DNA from: Methylophilaceae bacterium
Lineage (GTDB): Bacteria > Pseudomonadota > Gammaproteobacteria > Burkholderiales > Methylophilaceae
Assembly (NCBI GenBank): GCA_017858095.1
Contig: JAFMCB010000002.1
Span: 1-64,000, forward strand
Length of the DNA stretch: 64,000 nt
Direction of reading: 5' to 3'
The notes under the pieces were generated by a model. It had not been told where the DNA came from and did no database searches. It saw only the letters and a program-made list of their open reading frames with translations. The translations under genes and the position numbers were made by a program. This document shows positions 58,101-64,000 of the stretch, one piece after another; position 1 is the stretch's first letter; the number at the start of each line of letters is the position of its first letter.

Positions 58101-58944
58101 GACCCCATTTTTTCAAACATGGGATTTAGCAGGTAGCTACCCAAAAATATTAGATGATGAAGTGGTCGGGCAGAGTGCAAAGCAAGTATTTGCTGAGGCA
58201 AAAAAAATGCTTGATAAATTGGTAAACGAAAAGAAATTAAAGGCAAACGGTGTGGTGGCTTTTTATCCTGCTAACAGTGTCAATGATGATATTGAAGTTT
58301 ATGCCAATGACAAACGTGAAGAAAAACTCTTTACCTATTATGGGTTAAGGCAACAAACATTAAAACCAAAAATTGATGGTCAGCAAAGACCTAACATGTG
58401 TTTGTCTGACTTTATTGCGCCCAAGGAAACAGGCATCGATGATTATATTGGCTTATTTGCTGTTACAGCTGGTGAGGGCGGTGAATTTTATGAGCAGCAA
58501 TTTTTAAAAGAGCATGATGATTATGCAAGTATTATGTTTAAGGCATTAACAGATCGCTTGGCTGAAGCGTTTGCGGAGTATATGCATGAGCGAGTTAGGG
58601 TGGATTTGTGGGGTTACAATACGAAAGAAAAATTGAGCCAAGCAGAGCTCATAAAAGAATCTTATTTGGGAATTCGACCAGCACCGGGGTATCCTGCGTG
58701 TCCTGAGCACACCGTTAAAAAAGAAATGTTCCAAGTATTAAATGCGCATGATATTGGCATGGAATTAACAGAAAGTTTAGCCATGAAACCTGCATCCTCT
58801 GTGAGCGGCTTTTATTTTTCTCACCCCGAAGCAAAATATTTTAGTGTAGATAAAATTGACCAAGACCAGTTAAAAGATATGGCAGTAAGACGTTCGGTGG
58901 ACATTGATCAATTACGCATTTGGCTTGCCACTAATTTGAGATAA
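55171..58944 (+). CDS. metH: Cobalamin-dependent methionine synthase
   Basis: 1257 residues. Moves a methyl group from methyltetrahydrofolate to homocysteine through methylcobalamin. Homocysteine domain (about 15-340) with zinc cysteines in GLNCALG and GGCCGTTP; folate domain (about 365-625) with [14 protein letters not shown]; cobalamin cap and B12 domains (about 660-900) with the His ligand in [10 protein letters not shown]; and SAM reactivation domain to the end with [12 protein letters not shown]. All four modules are present. No cobalamin riboswitch fits in the short gap upstream. Confidence 0.97.
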   Translation: MNMPQIIHTEKLLKKILSQRIMVMDGAMGTMIQQHQLTEEDYRGGPKGEFQSFQAPAGERELFLKGNNELLSITQPKIIQQIHEDYLAAGADIIETNTFGANTVAQEDYCMPHLARQMNLASVKLAKAAAKKFHSDEKPRFVAGAVGPTPKTASISPDVNDPGARNVTFDQLVNSYTEQVDALIEGGADLILVETVFDTLNCKAALFAIEESFKKLDYRLPMMISGTVTDASGRILSGQTVSAFWNSIRHAKPLTVGLNCALGAALMRPYAEELSKIADTHICIYPNAGLPNPMSDTGFDEKPKDTSSLLKEFAESGFVNIAGGCCGTTPAHIQAIAEEIKGISPRVLPTNDRFMQLSGLEPLVIKDDSLFVNVGERTNVTGSKAFANLILNDKYDEAVAVARQQVENGAQIIDVNMDEGMLDAEKAMTHFLNLIASEPDIARIPIMIDSSKWSVIEAGLKCVQGKAIVNSLSLKEGEKEFLYQARRCKQYGAAIIVMAFDENGQADTFERKTSICKRAYDLLVQQVHFPPEDIIFDPNIFAIATGIEEHNNYAVDFINATKWIKDNLPFAKISGGVSNVSFSFRGNEAAREAIHTVFLYHAIKAGMTMGIVNAGMMGVYDDLDEKLRDVVEDVVLNRKPDATERMIEIAGTLTGSKREEEKINWRGDDENKVTVEKRIEYSLVHGITNFIVEDTEEARQKIMANDEGRPIQVIEGPLMDGMNVVGDLFAQGKMFLPQVVKSARVMKQAVAHLVPFIEKEKENEEKRTGIKAKPKGKMLIATVKGDVHDIGKNIVSVVLQCNNFEVVNMGVMVPCAEILAKAKEENVDIIGLSGLITPSLEEMAYVASEMQRDPFFQAVKMPLLIGGATTSRAHTAVKIAPKYEGPVIHVADASRSVSVMQSLMTPEQRTKYLNDLNKDYDKVRQQHENKKGATYLTIAEARKNKLNLKFNPVKPKFIGRRVFKNIDLGLLVPYIDWTPFFQTWDLAGSYPKILDDEVVGQSAKQVFAEAKKMLDKLVNEKKLKANGVVAFYPANSVNDDIEVYANDKREEKLFTYYGLRQQTLKPKIDGQQRPNMCLSDFIAPKETGIDDYIGLFAVTAGEGGEFYEQQFLKEHDDYASIMFKALTDRLAEAFAEYMHERVRVDLWGYNTKEKLSQAELIKESYLGIRPAPGYPACPEHTVKKEMFQVLNAHDIGMELTESLAMKPASSVSGFYFSHPEAKYFSVDKIDQDQLKDMAVRRSVDIDQLRIWLATNLR

Positions 58945-58947
58945 ATT

Positions 58948-60294
58948 ATGCATATCCATATTTTAGGTATTTGTGGAACATTTATGGCGGGTGTTGCAGC
59001 AATTGCTAAAGTGAATGGTCACCATGTTACTGGCTGTGACAAAAATGTTTATCCCCCCATGTCCACGCAATTACAGCGAATGGAAATTGAATTAATTGAG
59101 GGATACCATGCTGAACAAATCTCATTAAAGCCTGATATTTATGTGATAGGCAATGTGATTTCGCGAGGTAACCCATTGATGGAGACGATTTTAAACAAAA
59201 ATCTTCCATTTCAGTCAGGCCCTGAATGGATGTATGAAAATATTTTGAAGAATAAATGGGTCATGGCCGTTGCCGGGACACATGGCAAAACGACAACCAC
59301 CGCCATGTTGTCATGGATTTTAGAATGGTCTGGATACAATCCTGGCTATTTGATTGGGGGCCTTCCAAATAATTTTGACACTTCAGCAAAAGATAGTAAA
59401 AATTCTAATTTTTTTGTGATTGAAGCAGATGAGTACGATAGTGCTTTTTTTGATAAGCGCTCAAAATTTATTCATTACCACCCCAGAACACTAATTTTAA
59501 ATAATCTCGAGTTTGATCACGCGGATATTTTTGATTCTTTGAAAGATATTGAAAGACAATTTCATCATTTAATCAGAACTGTTCCATCAGAAGGAAAGGT
59601 TTTGGTGAATCAGGAATGTACGAATTTAAAAAAATTGATTGATCGAGGTTGTTGGTCTGAAATTGAATATTTTGGTTCCAGTAAAGGCTGGAGTTATAAA
59701 TCATCGGGTTTAGAGAGTATTGAAATTTTCTTTCAAGCAGAACTGCAAGGTACACTGCAATGGAATTTGCTCGGCCACCACAATGTCATGAATGCGCTTG
59801 CGTCAATTGCTGCAGCCAAACATGTGGGTATTTTGCCAAACCAAGCTATTGAAGCTTTAAAAAAGTTTAGGGGAGTAAAGCGCCGTATGGAAAAGATAGC
59901 CGAAATTAATGAGGTTACCTTCTATGATGACTTTGCCCATCACCCGACAGCAATCAAAAGTACGATTGATGGTTTAAAAAAAATTGTAGGGCCAGGCAGG
60001 AGTATTGTTGCATTAGATCCTCGATCCAACACAATGAAGTTAGGTACGTTAAAATCAGAATTAAAAGAAAGTTTGATGGATGCGGATCAGGTCTATATTT
60101 TAGCCAGTAATGATTTAAAATGGGATCCAAAACATTATTTTTATGACTGTGATAAAACCTTTATATTTGATGATGTGGATAACATGCTAGATAGCCTATT
60201 AAAAGGCAGTAACAAAGGTGACCATGTTGTTTTTATGAGTAATGGAAGTTTTTCAGGCATACAAAAAAAAATAAGTGAGTTATCCCAGCTATAA
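58948..60294 (+). CDS. mpl: UDP-N-acetylmuramate:L-alanyl-gamma-D-glutamyl-meso-DAP ligase
   Basis: 448 residues. Murein recycling ligase that attaches salvaged tripeptide to UDP-MurNAc. Starts MHIHILGICGTFMAGVAAIAK; ATP site VAGTHGKTTTTAM near 108-120; EADEYDSAFFDKRSKF near 168-183; HHNVMNALA near 271; DDFAHHPTAI near 327. Mur ligase fold, normal length. It starts 3 bases after metH and ends 7 bases before the TonB gene. Confidence 0.93.
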   Translation: MHIHILGICGTFMAGVAAIAKVNGHHVTGCDKNVYPPMSTQLQRMEIELIEGYHAEQISLKPDIYVIGNVISRGNPLMETILNKNLPFQSGPEWMYENILKNKWVMAVAGTHGKTTTTAMLSWILEWSGYNPGYLIGGLPNNFDTSAKDSKNSNFFVIEADEYDSAFFDKRSKFIHYHPRTLILNNLEFDHADIFDSLKDIERQFHHLIRTVPSEGKVLVNQECTNLKKLIDRGCWSEIEYFGSSKGWSYKSSGLESIEIFFQAELQGTLQWNLLGHHNVMNALASIAAAKHVGILPNQAIEALKKFRGVKRRMEKIAEINEVTFYDDFAHHPTAIKSTIDGLKKIVGPGRSIVALDPRSNTMKLGTLKSELKESLMDADQVYILASNDLKWDPKHYFYDCDKTFIFDDVDNMLDSLLKGSNKGDHVVFMSNGSFSGIQKKISELSQL

Positions 60295-60301
60295 TTTTGC
60301 T

Positions 60302-61177
60302 ATGAATTCCCAATTCGATCAGAAATATTTTTTGATTGCCTTAATTTTATCAATCGTATTGCATGCCTTGTTTTTAATAAACACAAAATTTGATTTGTTT
60401 AAAAATAACTTTTTAGATACTGAGCTGGTTATTGAGATGTTCATATTGCCACCCAATGAAAAAGACGAGGTATTAAAATACCCTGCATTAGATTTGGTTG
60501 AAGAAATTAAAAAAGAAGAAGATATTGCATCACCATTACCTTTGAGGGACTTTGTATCAGAAAAAGTGGATGAAATTATTACGTCAAAATCTGAAATACA
60601 AGAACCACTAAAACAAGAAAATATCAAGGAAGCCCCAATAGTTCCTAAAGAAAGAATTGTTGATCGATTAACTCAGCCAAATGACAAACAAATATTCGAT
60701 GAAGAATCTTTTGATGAGGATATTAATCCAGTTGCCAAAAAAGAAAGAATTGAAATTGATACGTCAAAGCTATTAGCACAAATAAGTACCCTTGATTTAA
60801 GTACAAAAAAATCATCATCAGGCATACGAGTTAAAAGAATTTCTGCGCGCTCAAAAGATTATGAATACCGCGCCTATTTTGAATCCTGGCGACAAAAAGT
60901 TGAGAGAATTGGTGCGCTCAACTATCCAAAAGAAGCGATGTTAGGTAATTTTGGCTCATTGAGATTAACGGTTTCAATTAACTCAGATGGCAGTGTAGAA
61001 CAAATTGTTGTTGATAAAAGCTCAGGCTCAAAAGAGCTTGATGAGGCAGCAAAAAATATTGTTATGTTATCTGCACCCTTTGCAGAATTCTCTTCCAAAA
61101 TGCGAAATGAAGTCGATGTTGTGAATATTTCCCGAACATGGAAGTTCACAAAAACCAATCAACTACTTACCAATTAA
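60302..61177 (+). CDS. TonB family energy transducer
   Basis: 291 residues from the ATG at 60302. One N-terminal membrane helix (YFLIALILSIVLHALFLINT, with the His of the SxxxH-like face), an acidic/Glu-Lys-rich periplasmic linker (about 60-190) instead of a Pro-rich one, and a C-terminal TonB-like domain (about 215-288; YPKEAMLGNFGSLRLTVSINSDGSVEQIVVDKSSGSKELDEAAKN). It passes proton-motive energy to outer-membrane receptors. No exbB/exbD beside it. Confidence 0.87.
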   Translation: MNSQFDQKYFLIALILSIVLHALFLINTKFDLFKNNFLDTELVIEMFILPPNEKDEVLKYPALDLVEEIKKEEDIASPLPLRDFVSEKVDEIITSKSEIQEPLKQENIKEAPIVPKERIVDRLTQPNDKQIFDEESFDEDINPVAKKERIEIDTSKLLAQISTLDLSTKKSSSGIRVKRISARSKDYEYRAYFESWRQKVERIGALNYPKEAMLGNFGSLRLTVSINSDGSVEQIVVDKSSGSKELDEAAKNIVMLSAPFAEFSSKMRNEVDVVNISRTWKFTKTNQLLTN

Positions 61178-61178
61178 A

Positions 61179-61487
61179 ATGACTTATTACACACATCATA
61201 TTTTTTTCTGTCTTAATGAAAGAGATGATGGCGCTCAATGCTGCAGTGACTTTGGTGCAGCATCGATATTTGTTTATATGAAGAAAAAAATAAAAACCAT
61301 GAATCTTCGAGGGCAAGGCAAAGTAAGAGTCAATCGTGGCGGTTGTTTTGATCGATGTCACGAGGGACCATTAATGGTTATTTACCCAGAAGCTGTGTGG
61401 TATCGCTACATCGACGAAAATGATATTGACGAAATTATTAGTGAACATATTTTAAATAATCGTGTAGTAAAGCGACTATTGGCTTAA
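61179..61487 (+). CDS. (2Fe-2S) ferredoxin domain protein
   Basis: 102 residues, thioredoxin-like ferredoxin. Cysteines in FFCLNERDDGAQCCSDFG and GGCFDRCHEGPLMVIYPEAVWY, with final EHILNNRVVKRLL. It resembles the NuoE-like or Aae1-type small ferredoxins; electron partner unknown. Starts one base after the tonB stop. The gene end overlaps the converging HIT gene by 12 bases. Confidence 0.85.
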   Translation: MTYYTHHIFFCLNERDDGAQCCSDFGAASIFVYMKKKIKTMNLRGQGKVRVNRGGCFDRCHEGPLMVIYPEAVWYRYIDENDIDEIISEHILNNRVVKRLLA

Positions 61488-61889
61488 AAAAACCTTCATC
61501 TTGCTAATAAAATCTCTTTCTTCTTTTTGATTAAATTCAGTGCTGTTATTTTTTTTTGGAGCTGACCAAATAGCCCCTGGGAAGTGATTATCATCTTTAT
61601 ATCTGGGAATAATATGCCAATGCAGATGGGGTGTTTTATTGCCCAACGATGCAAGATTAATTTTATCTGGAGCTAGTAATTTTCTGAGCCCCTTTTCAAT
61701 ATTTAATAAAAGTTGTAGACATTCCTTCTGAAGCGCATCAGTTAGATCAGTCATTTCCTTAATGTGTGCAATGCTCTCAATTCGACAGTAGCCAGGATAG
61801 GCATGATCATTGATAAGGACAACTCGAAAATTAATAGTTTGCCAAATAATTGGGTAACTGCAACCTGAGCACAATGAACAGCCAGACAA
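61476..61889 (-). CDS. HIT family hydrolase
   Basis: About 138 residues. A start at TTG 61889, one base after the nadA stop, gives MSGCSLCSGCSYPIIWQ, matching the family-typical zinc-like CxxC start; the GTG at 61943 would run inside nadA. HIT motif HLHWHIIPRY near residue 85-95, with WQTINFRVVLINDHAYPGYCRI and AHIKEMTDL before it. Nucleotide-binding hydrolase of unknown substrate. Confidence 0.8.
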   Translation of the reverse strand: MSGCSLCSGCSYPIIWQTINFRVVLINDHAYPGYCRIESIAHIKEMTDLTDALQKECLQLLLNIEKGLRKLLAPDKINLASLGNKTPHLHWHIIPRYKDDNHFPGAIWSAPKKNNSTEFNQKEERDFISKMKVFLSQ

Positions 61890-61890
61890 T

Positions 61891-62988
61891 TTAGGATATC
61901 TCGAGCATGCGATCAAGTGTAAGTTTAGCAAGCTTTGCTTCACGGTCCGGAACTTTAATTATATTTACTGGTTTGCCATGAATAATATTTTCTAATGTCC
62001 AAGCTAAATGTTGCGGATCTATTCTTGCCATAGTGGAGCATTCACAGACCACATGCGACATGAACTGCACCAGCTTACCCTCACTTTTCATTTCATTGGC
62101 TAAACGATTGACCAGGTTTAATTCGGTCCCAACCAACCATTTGGTGTTTGGTTTAGCTGCTTTAATTGTGTTTAAAATAAACTCTGTTGAGCCTACGTAG
62201 TCAGAATTTTGACAAACCTCAAATGGCGCTTCAGGGTGAGAAATAATTAAACCGTCCGGATATTTTTCTTTGAATAAATTAATATGTTGAAGCCTAAACA
62301 TTTGATGGACAGCGCAATGGCCCTTCCAAAGCAGGACTTTAGCTTTCTTAATTGTCGACTCATCAAGTCCACCTAAAGGTAGATCAGGGTCCCAGACAGG
62401 CATTTCTTCTAAAGGAATACCCATTTTATAACCGGTCCAACGACCTAAGTTTTGGTCTGGAAAAAATAGCACTTTACTTCTCTGTTTAAATGCCCAATCT
62501 AAAATATTGGGAGCATTGGTTGATGTACAGACTACCCCTCCATGTTCACCACAAAATGCTTTTAAGTCTGCAGCAGAATTTATATAAGTAATTGGGGTAA
62601 TTGTTTCATCAAAATTAATTACCTTAGAGAGTTCACGGTAGGTACGTTCAACTTTGGCAAGATTTGCCATATCAGCCATGGAACATCCAGCGGCTAAATC
62701 GGGTAAAACGGTTATTTGATCGGGCCGAGATAAAATATTTGCCACTTCCGCCATAAAATGAACACCTAAGAAAACAATATATTGCGCCTCCAATTCGCTT
62801 ACATATTTTGCTAATTTTAATGAGTCACCAGTAAGATCGGCATGCCTGTAGACGGTTTCATTTTGATAATGGTGACCAAGTATGACTATTTTTTTACCAA
62901 GTAATTTTTTTGCTTTGATAATTCTTTCTTGGCAGTCATCATTTTGAAGACTTTCAAAAGCTTCAAACTTAATAGTGGCTGTATTCAT
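61891..62988 (-). CDS. nadA: Quinolinate synthase
   Basis: 365 residues. Condenses iminoaspartate and dihydroxyacetone phosphate in NAD synthesis. VILGHHYQNETVYRHADLTGDSL near 34-56 and the three [4Fe-4S] ligand cysteines in GCSMADMAN near 125, CTSTNAP near 156-162 and VVCECSTMARIDP near 305. YINSAADLKAFCG is near 135-147. It is followed by the HIT gene and preceded by nudB. Confidence 0.95.
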   Translation of the reverse strand: MNTATIKFEAFESLQNDDCQERIIKAKKLLGKKIVILGHHYQNETVYRHADLTGDSLKLAKYVSELEAQYIVFLGVHFMAEVANILSRPDQITVLPDLAAGCSMADMANLAKVERTYRELSKVINFDETITPITYINSAADLKAFCGEHGGVVCTSTNAPNILDWAFKQRSKVLFFPDQNLGRWTGYKMGIPLEEMPVWDPDLPLGGLDESTIKKAKVLLWKGHCAVHQMFRLQHINLFKEKYPDGLIISHPEAPFEVCQNSDYVGSTEFILNTIKAAKPNTKWLVGTELNLVNRLANEMKSEGKLVQFMSHVVCECSTMARIDPQHLAWTLENIIHGKPVNIIKVPDREAKLAKLTLDRMLEIS

Positions 62989-62997
62989 AATTTAATT

Positions 62998-63453
62998 TTA
63001 ACTTTGATATTGTTTAATTTCATCTAATTTTTCAATGGCAAAACGATTTGTCCAGGAAAAAACTTTTTCTTTTGCTGCATTAATATTAAACCATTGGTAA
63101 TCAATGTGCTCGGTGGGAGCCAATTTAATAGTAATGTGTTTTGGGACCTCCAATCCAAAAATATGTTCGATATTATGTGTCACCCCGGGAGCATAGCGAT
63201 AACGCCAATGAGAATAAATCTCATATTCATTAGATAATTTCCAATCTTGCAAAGGATAGATTGCCGGATCTATGGAAGTTTCCTCTTTTACCTCTCTCAT
63301 GGCTGCCTCATAAGGGGATTCATTTAGCTCAATACTCCCCGTAACTGATTGCCAAAAATCTTTTCTATCTTTTCGGTGCAATAGCAAAACCTGCATGTCA
63401 GCAGTATAGATTACGATAAGAACTGATATTGGTATTTTGTAGTTTTTTTTCAA
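62998..63453 (-). CDS. nudB: Dihydroneopterin triphosphate diphosphatase (Nudix)
   Basis: 151 residues. Nudix box GSIELNESPYEAAMREVKEETSI near 38-60, with DFWQSVTGSIE before it and EHIFGLEVPKHI, EHIDYQWFN after. The order and length match NudB, which removes pyrophosphate from dihydroneopterin triphosphate in folate synthesis. It overlaps ispH by 4 bases (ATGA). Confidence 0.85.
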   Translation of the reverse strand: MKKNYKIPISVLIVIYTADMQVLLLHRKDRKDFWQSVTGSIELNESPYEAAMREVKEETSIDPAIYPLQDWKLSNEYEIYSHWRYRYAPGVTHNIEHIFGLEVPKHITIKLAPTEHIDYQWFNINAAKEKVFSWTNRFAIEKLDEIKQYQS

Positions 63454-64000
63454 AACGCGGGTAATTTAAAGGTAACTTTTTCCTCCACCCCGTCTAATTC
63501 AACAAGATTGACTTCTGTGTATTGTTTTATTTTTTTGATCAGTTGTTGTACTAAAACCTCAGGTGCAGAGGCGCCGGCAGAAATACCAACCTTTTTTTTA
63601 TTTTGAAGACATGCCGGGTCAAACATATCCATATTATCGATTAGAAAAGACTTCACATTATTTTCTTTTGCAATATCAACCAAGCGATTTGAATTAGAAC
63701 TATTTGCTGATCCAACAATAATAATTAAGTCATGATCAGCCAACATCTTCTTAATCACATCTTGCCTGTTTTGTGTGGCATAACAAATATCAGATGTTTT
63801 TGGGCCAATGATACGTGGGTATTTTTTTTTAAGTGCCTTGATTATTTTATCTGTGTCATCTAATGACAATGTTGTTTGACTGACGTAACTTATGTTTTTA
63901 TCTGCATGGATATTAAGTTGCTCTACATCATTAAGATCTTGTACGAGCGAAATGGATGCATTGGGTGAATTTTGATCAATTTGACCCATGGTCCCCTCAA
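63450..64000 (-). CDS. ispH: 4-hydroxy-3-methylbut-2-enyl diphosphate reductase, C-terminal part
   Basis: About 180 residues of the C-terminal half; the gene runs off the right edge of the window. ISYVSQTTLSLDDT near the start, then SDICYATQNRQ with a cluster cysteine, IIVGSANSSNSNRL, and a final VGISAGASAPEVLVQQ block. Last step of the MEP isoprenoid route. An internal ATG at 63989 is not the start. Confidence 0.93.
   Translation of the reverse strand, partial: EGTMGQIDQNSPNASISLVQDLNDVEQLNIHADKNISYVSQTTLSLDDTDKIIKALKKKYPRIIGPKTSDICYATQNRQDVIKKMLADHDLIIIVGSANSSNSNRLVDIAKENNVKSFLIDNMDMFDPACLQNKKKVGISAGASAPEVLVQQLIKKIKQYTEVNLVELDGVEEKVTFKLPAF

Overview
The window is AT-rich (roughly one third G+C by eye), densely packed DNA from a Gram-negative proteobacterium. 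It has LPS, TolC, TonB and outer-membrane lipoprotein genes and many gene pairs that overlap by 1-8 bases. I see no insertion sequence, prophage, CRISPR array or rRNA. Two gene orders are ones I associate with Betaproteobacteria: argS / SPOR protein / dsbA / SDR, and torF-type porin / glnK / amt next to ubiK. A solitary pqqA, a PQQ-fold lipoprotein and a quinoprotein-relay metallohydrolase point to a PQQ-making, possibly methylotrophic, streamlined lineage of the Methylophilales kind. That placement is inference.

Layout. 1-2.9 kb: an ECF sigma factor, a membrane Sel1 protein (candidate anti-sigma), a secreted Sel1 protein and a small membrane protein, with a divergent small-RNA locus on the left. 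2.9-9.8 kb: LOG-like and NAD(P)HX-repair genes, an exported peroxiredoxin, the rubrerythrin / Fe-S / DUF3501 group, and SDR-dsbA-SPOR. 9.8-24.3 kb: argS, priA, tRNA-Gly(CCC), thiD-thiE-hemL, gltBD, hemE, dgkA. 24.3-34.9 kb: a small unknown protein with a sigma-type promoter, an SDR, a MalY-like enzyme, SOUL, plsC, an acetate-type symporter, the PQQ-fold lipoprotein, a radical SAM protein, cytochrome b561, the metallohydrolase and DoxX. 35-43.4 kb: the TPP-riboswitch operon thiC-uppP-exoD-mutY, then pcm-tolC-isochorismatase and waaA. 43.6-52 kb: class II RNR with NrdR boxes, a protease/MliC pair, thiS-thiG-apaG-mltA and pqqA. 52-55 kb: sigma-54-type torF-glnK-amt. 55-64 kb: ubiK, metH, mpl, tonB, ferredoxin, HIT, nadA, nudB and a partial ispH.

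The most unusual signal is a bipartite motif, CCTGAC (or CCTTAC) - exactly 16 bases - CGTCT. I find it at four places. Two lie back to back in front of the ECF sigma gene, sharing a 12-base palindrome; the left-facing one ends in a short region with its own terminator. One precedes the secreted Sel1 gene, and one precedes an unrecognised 84-residue protein 22 kb away. The left-facing transcript would be a roughly 65-base RNA with an AT stem, an anti-Shine-Dalgarno loop (CCTCCTG) and a terminator. The same 11-base loop recurs in a hairpin at the end of amt, again just before a terminator. Together these suggest an undescribed ECF sigma regulon with an associated C-rich-loop sRNA family. This rests on pattern reading only; no search or folding program was run.

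Elsewhere thiamine (thiC, D, E, S, G), haem (hemL, hemE), nitrogen (gltBD, amt, glnK) and cobalamin-dependent functions (metH, nrdJ) are ordinary housekeeping with readable regulation: a TPP riboswitch, NrdR boxes and a -24/-12 promoter.
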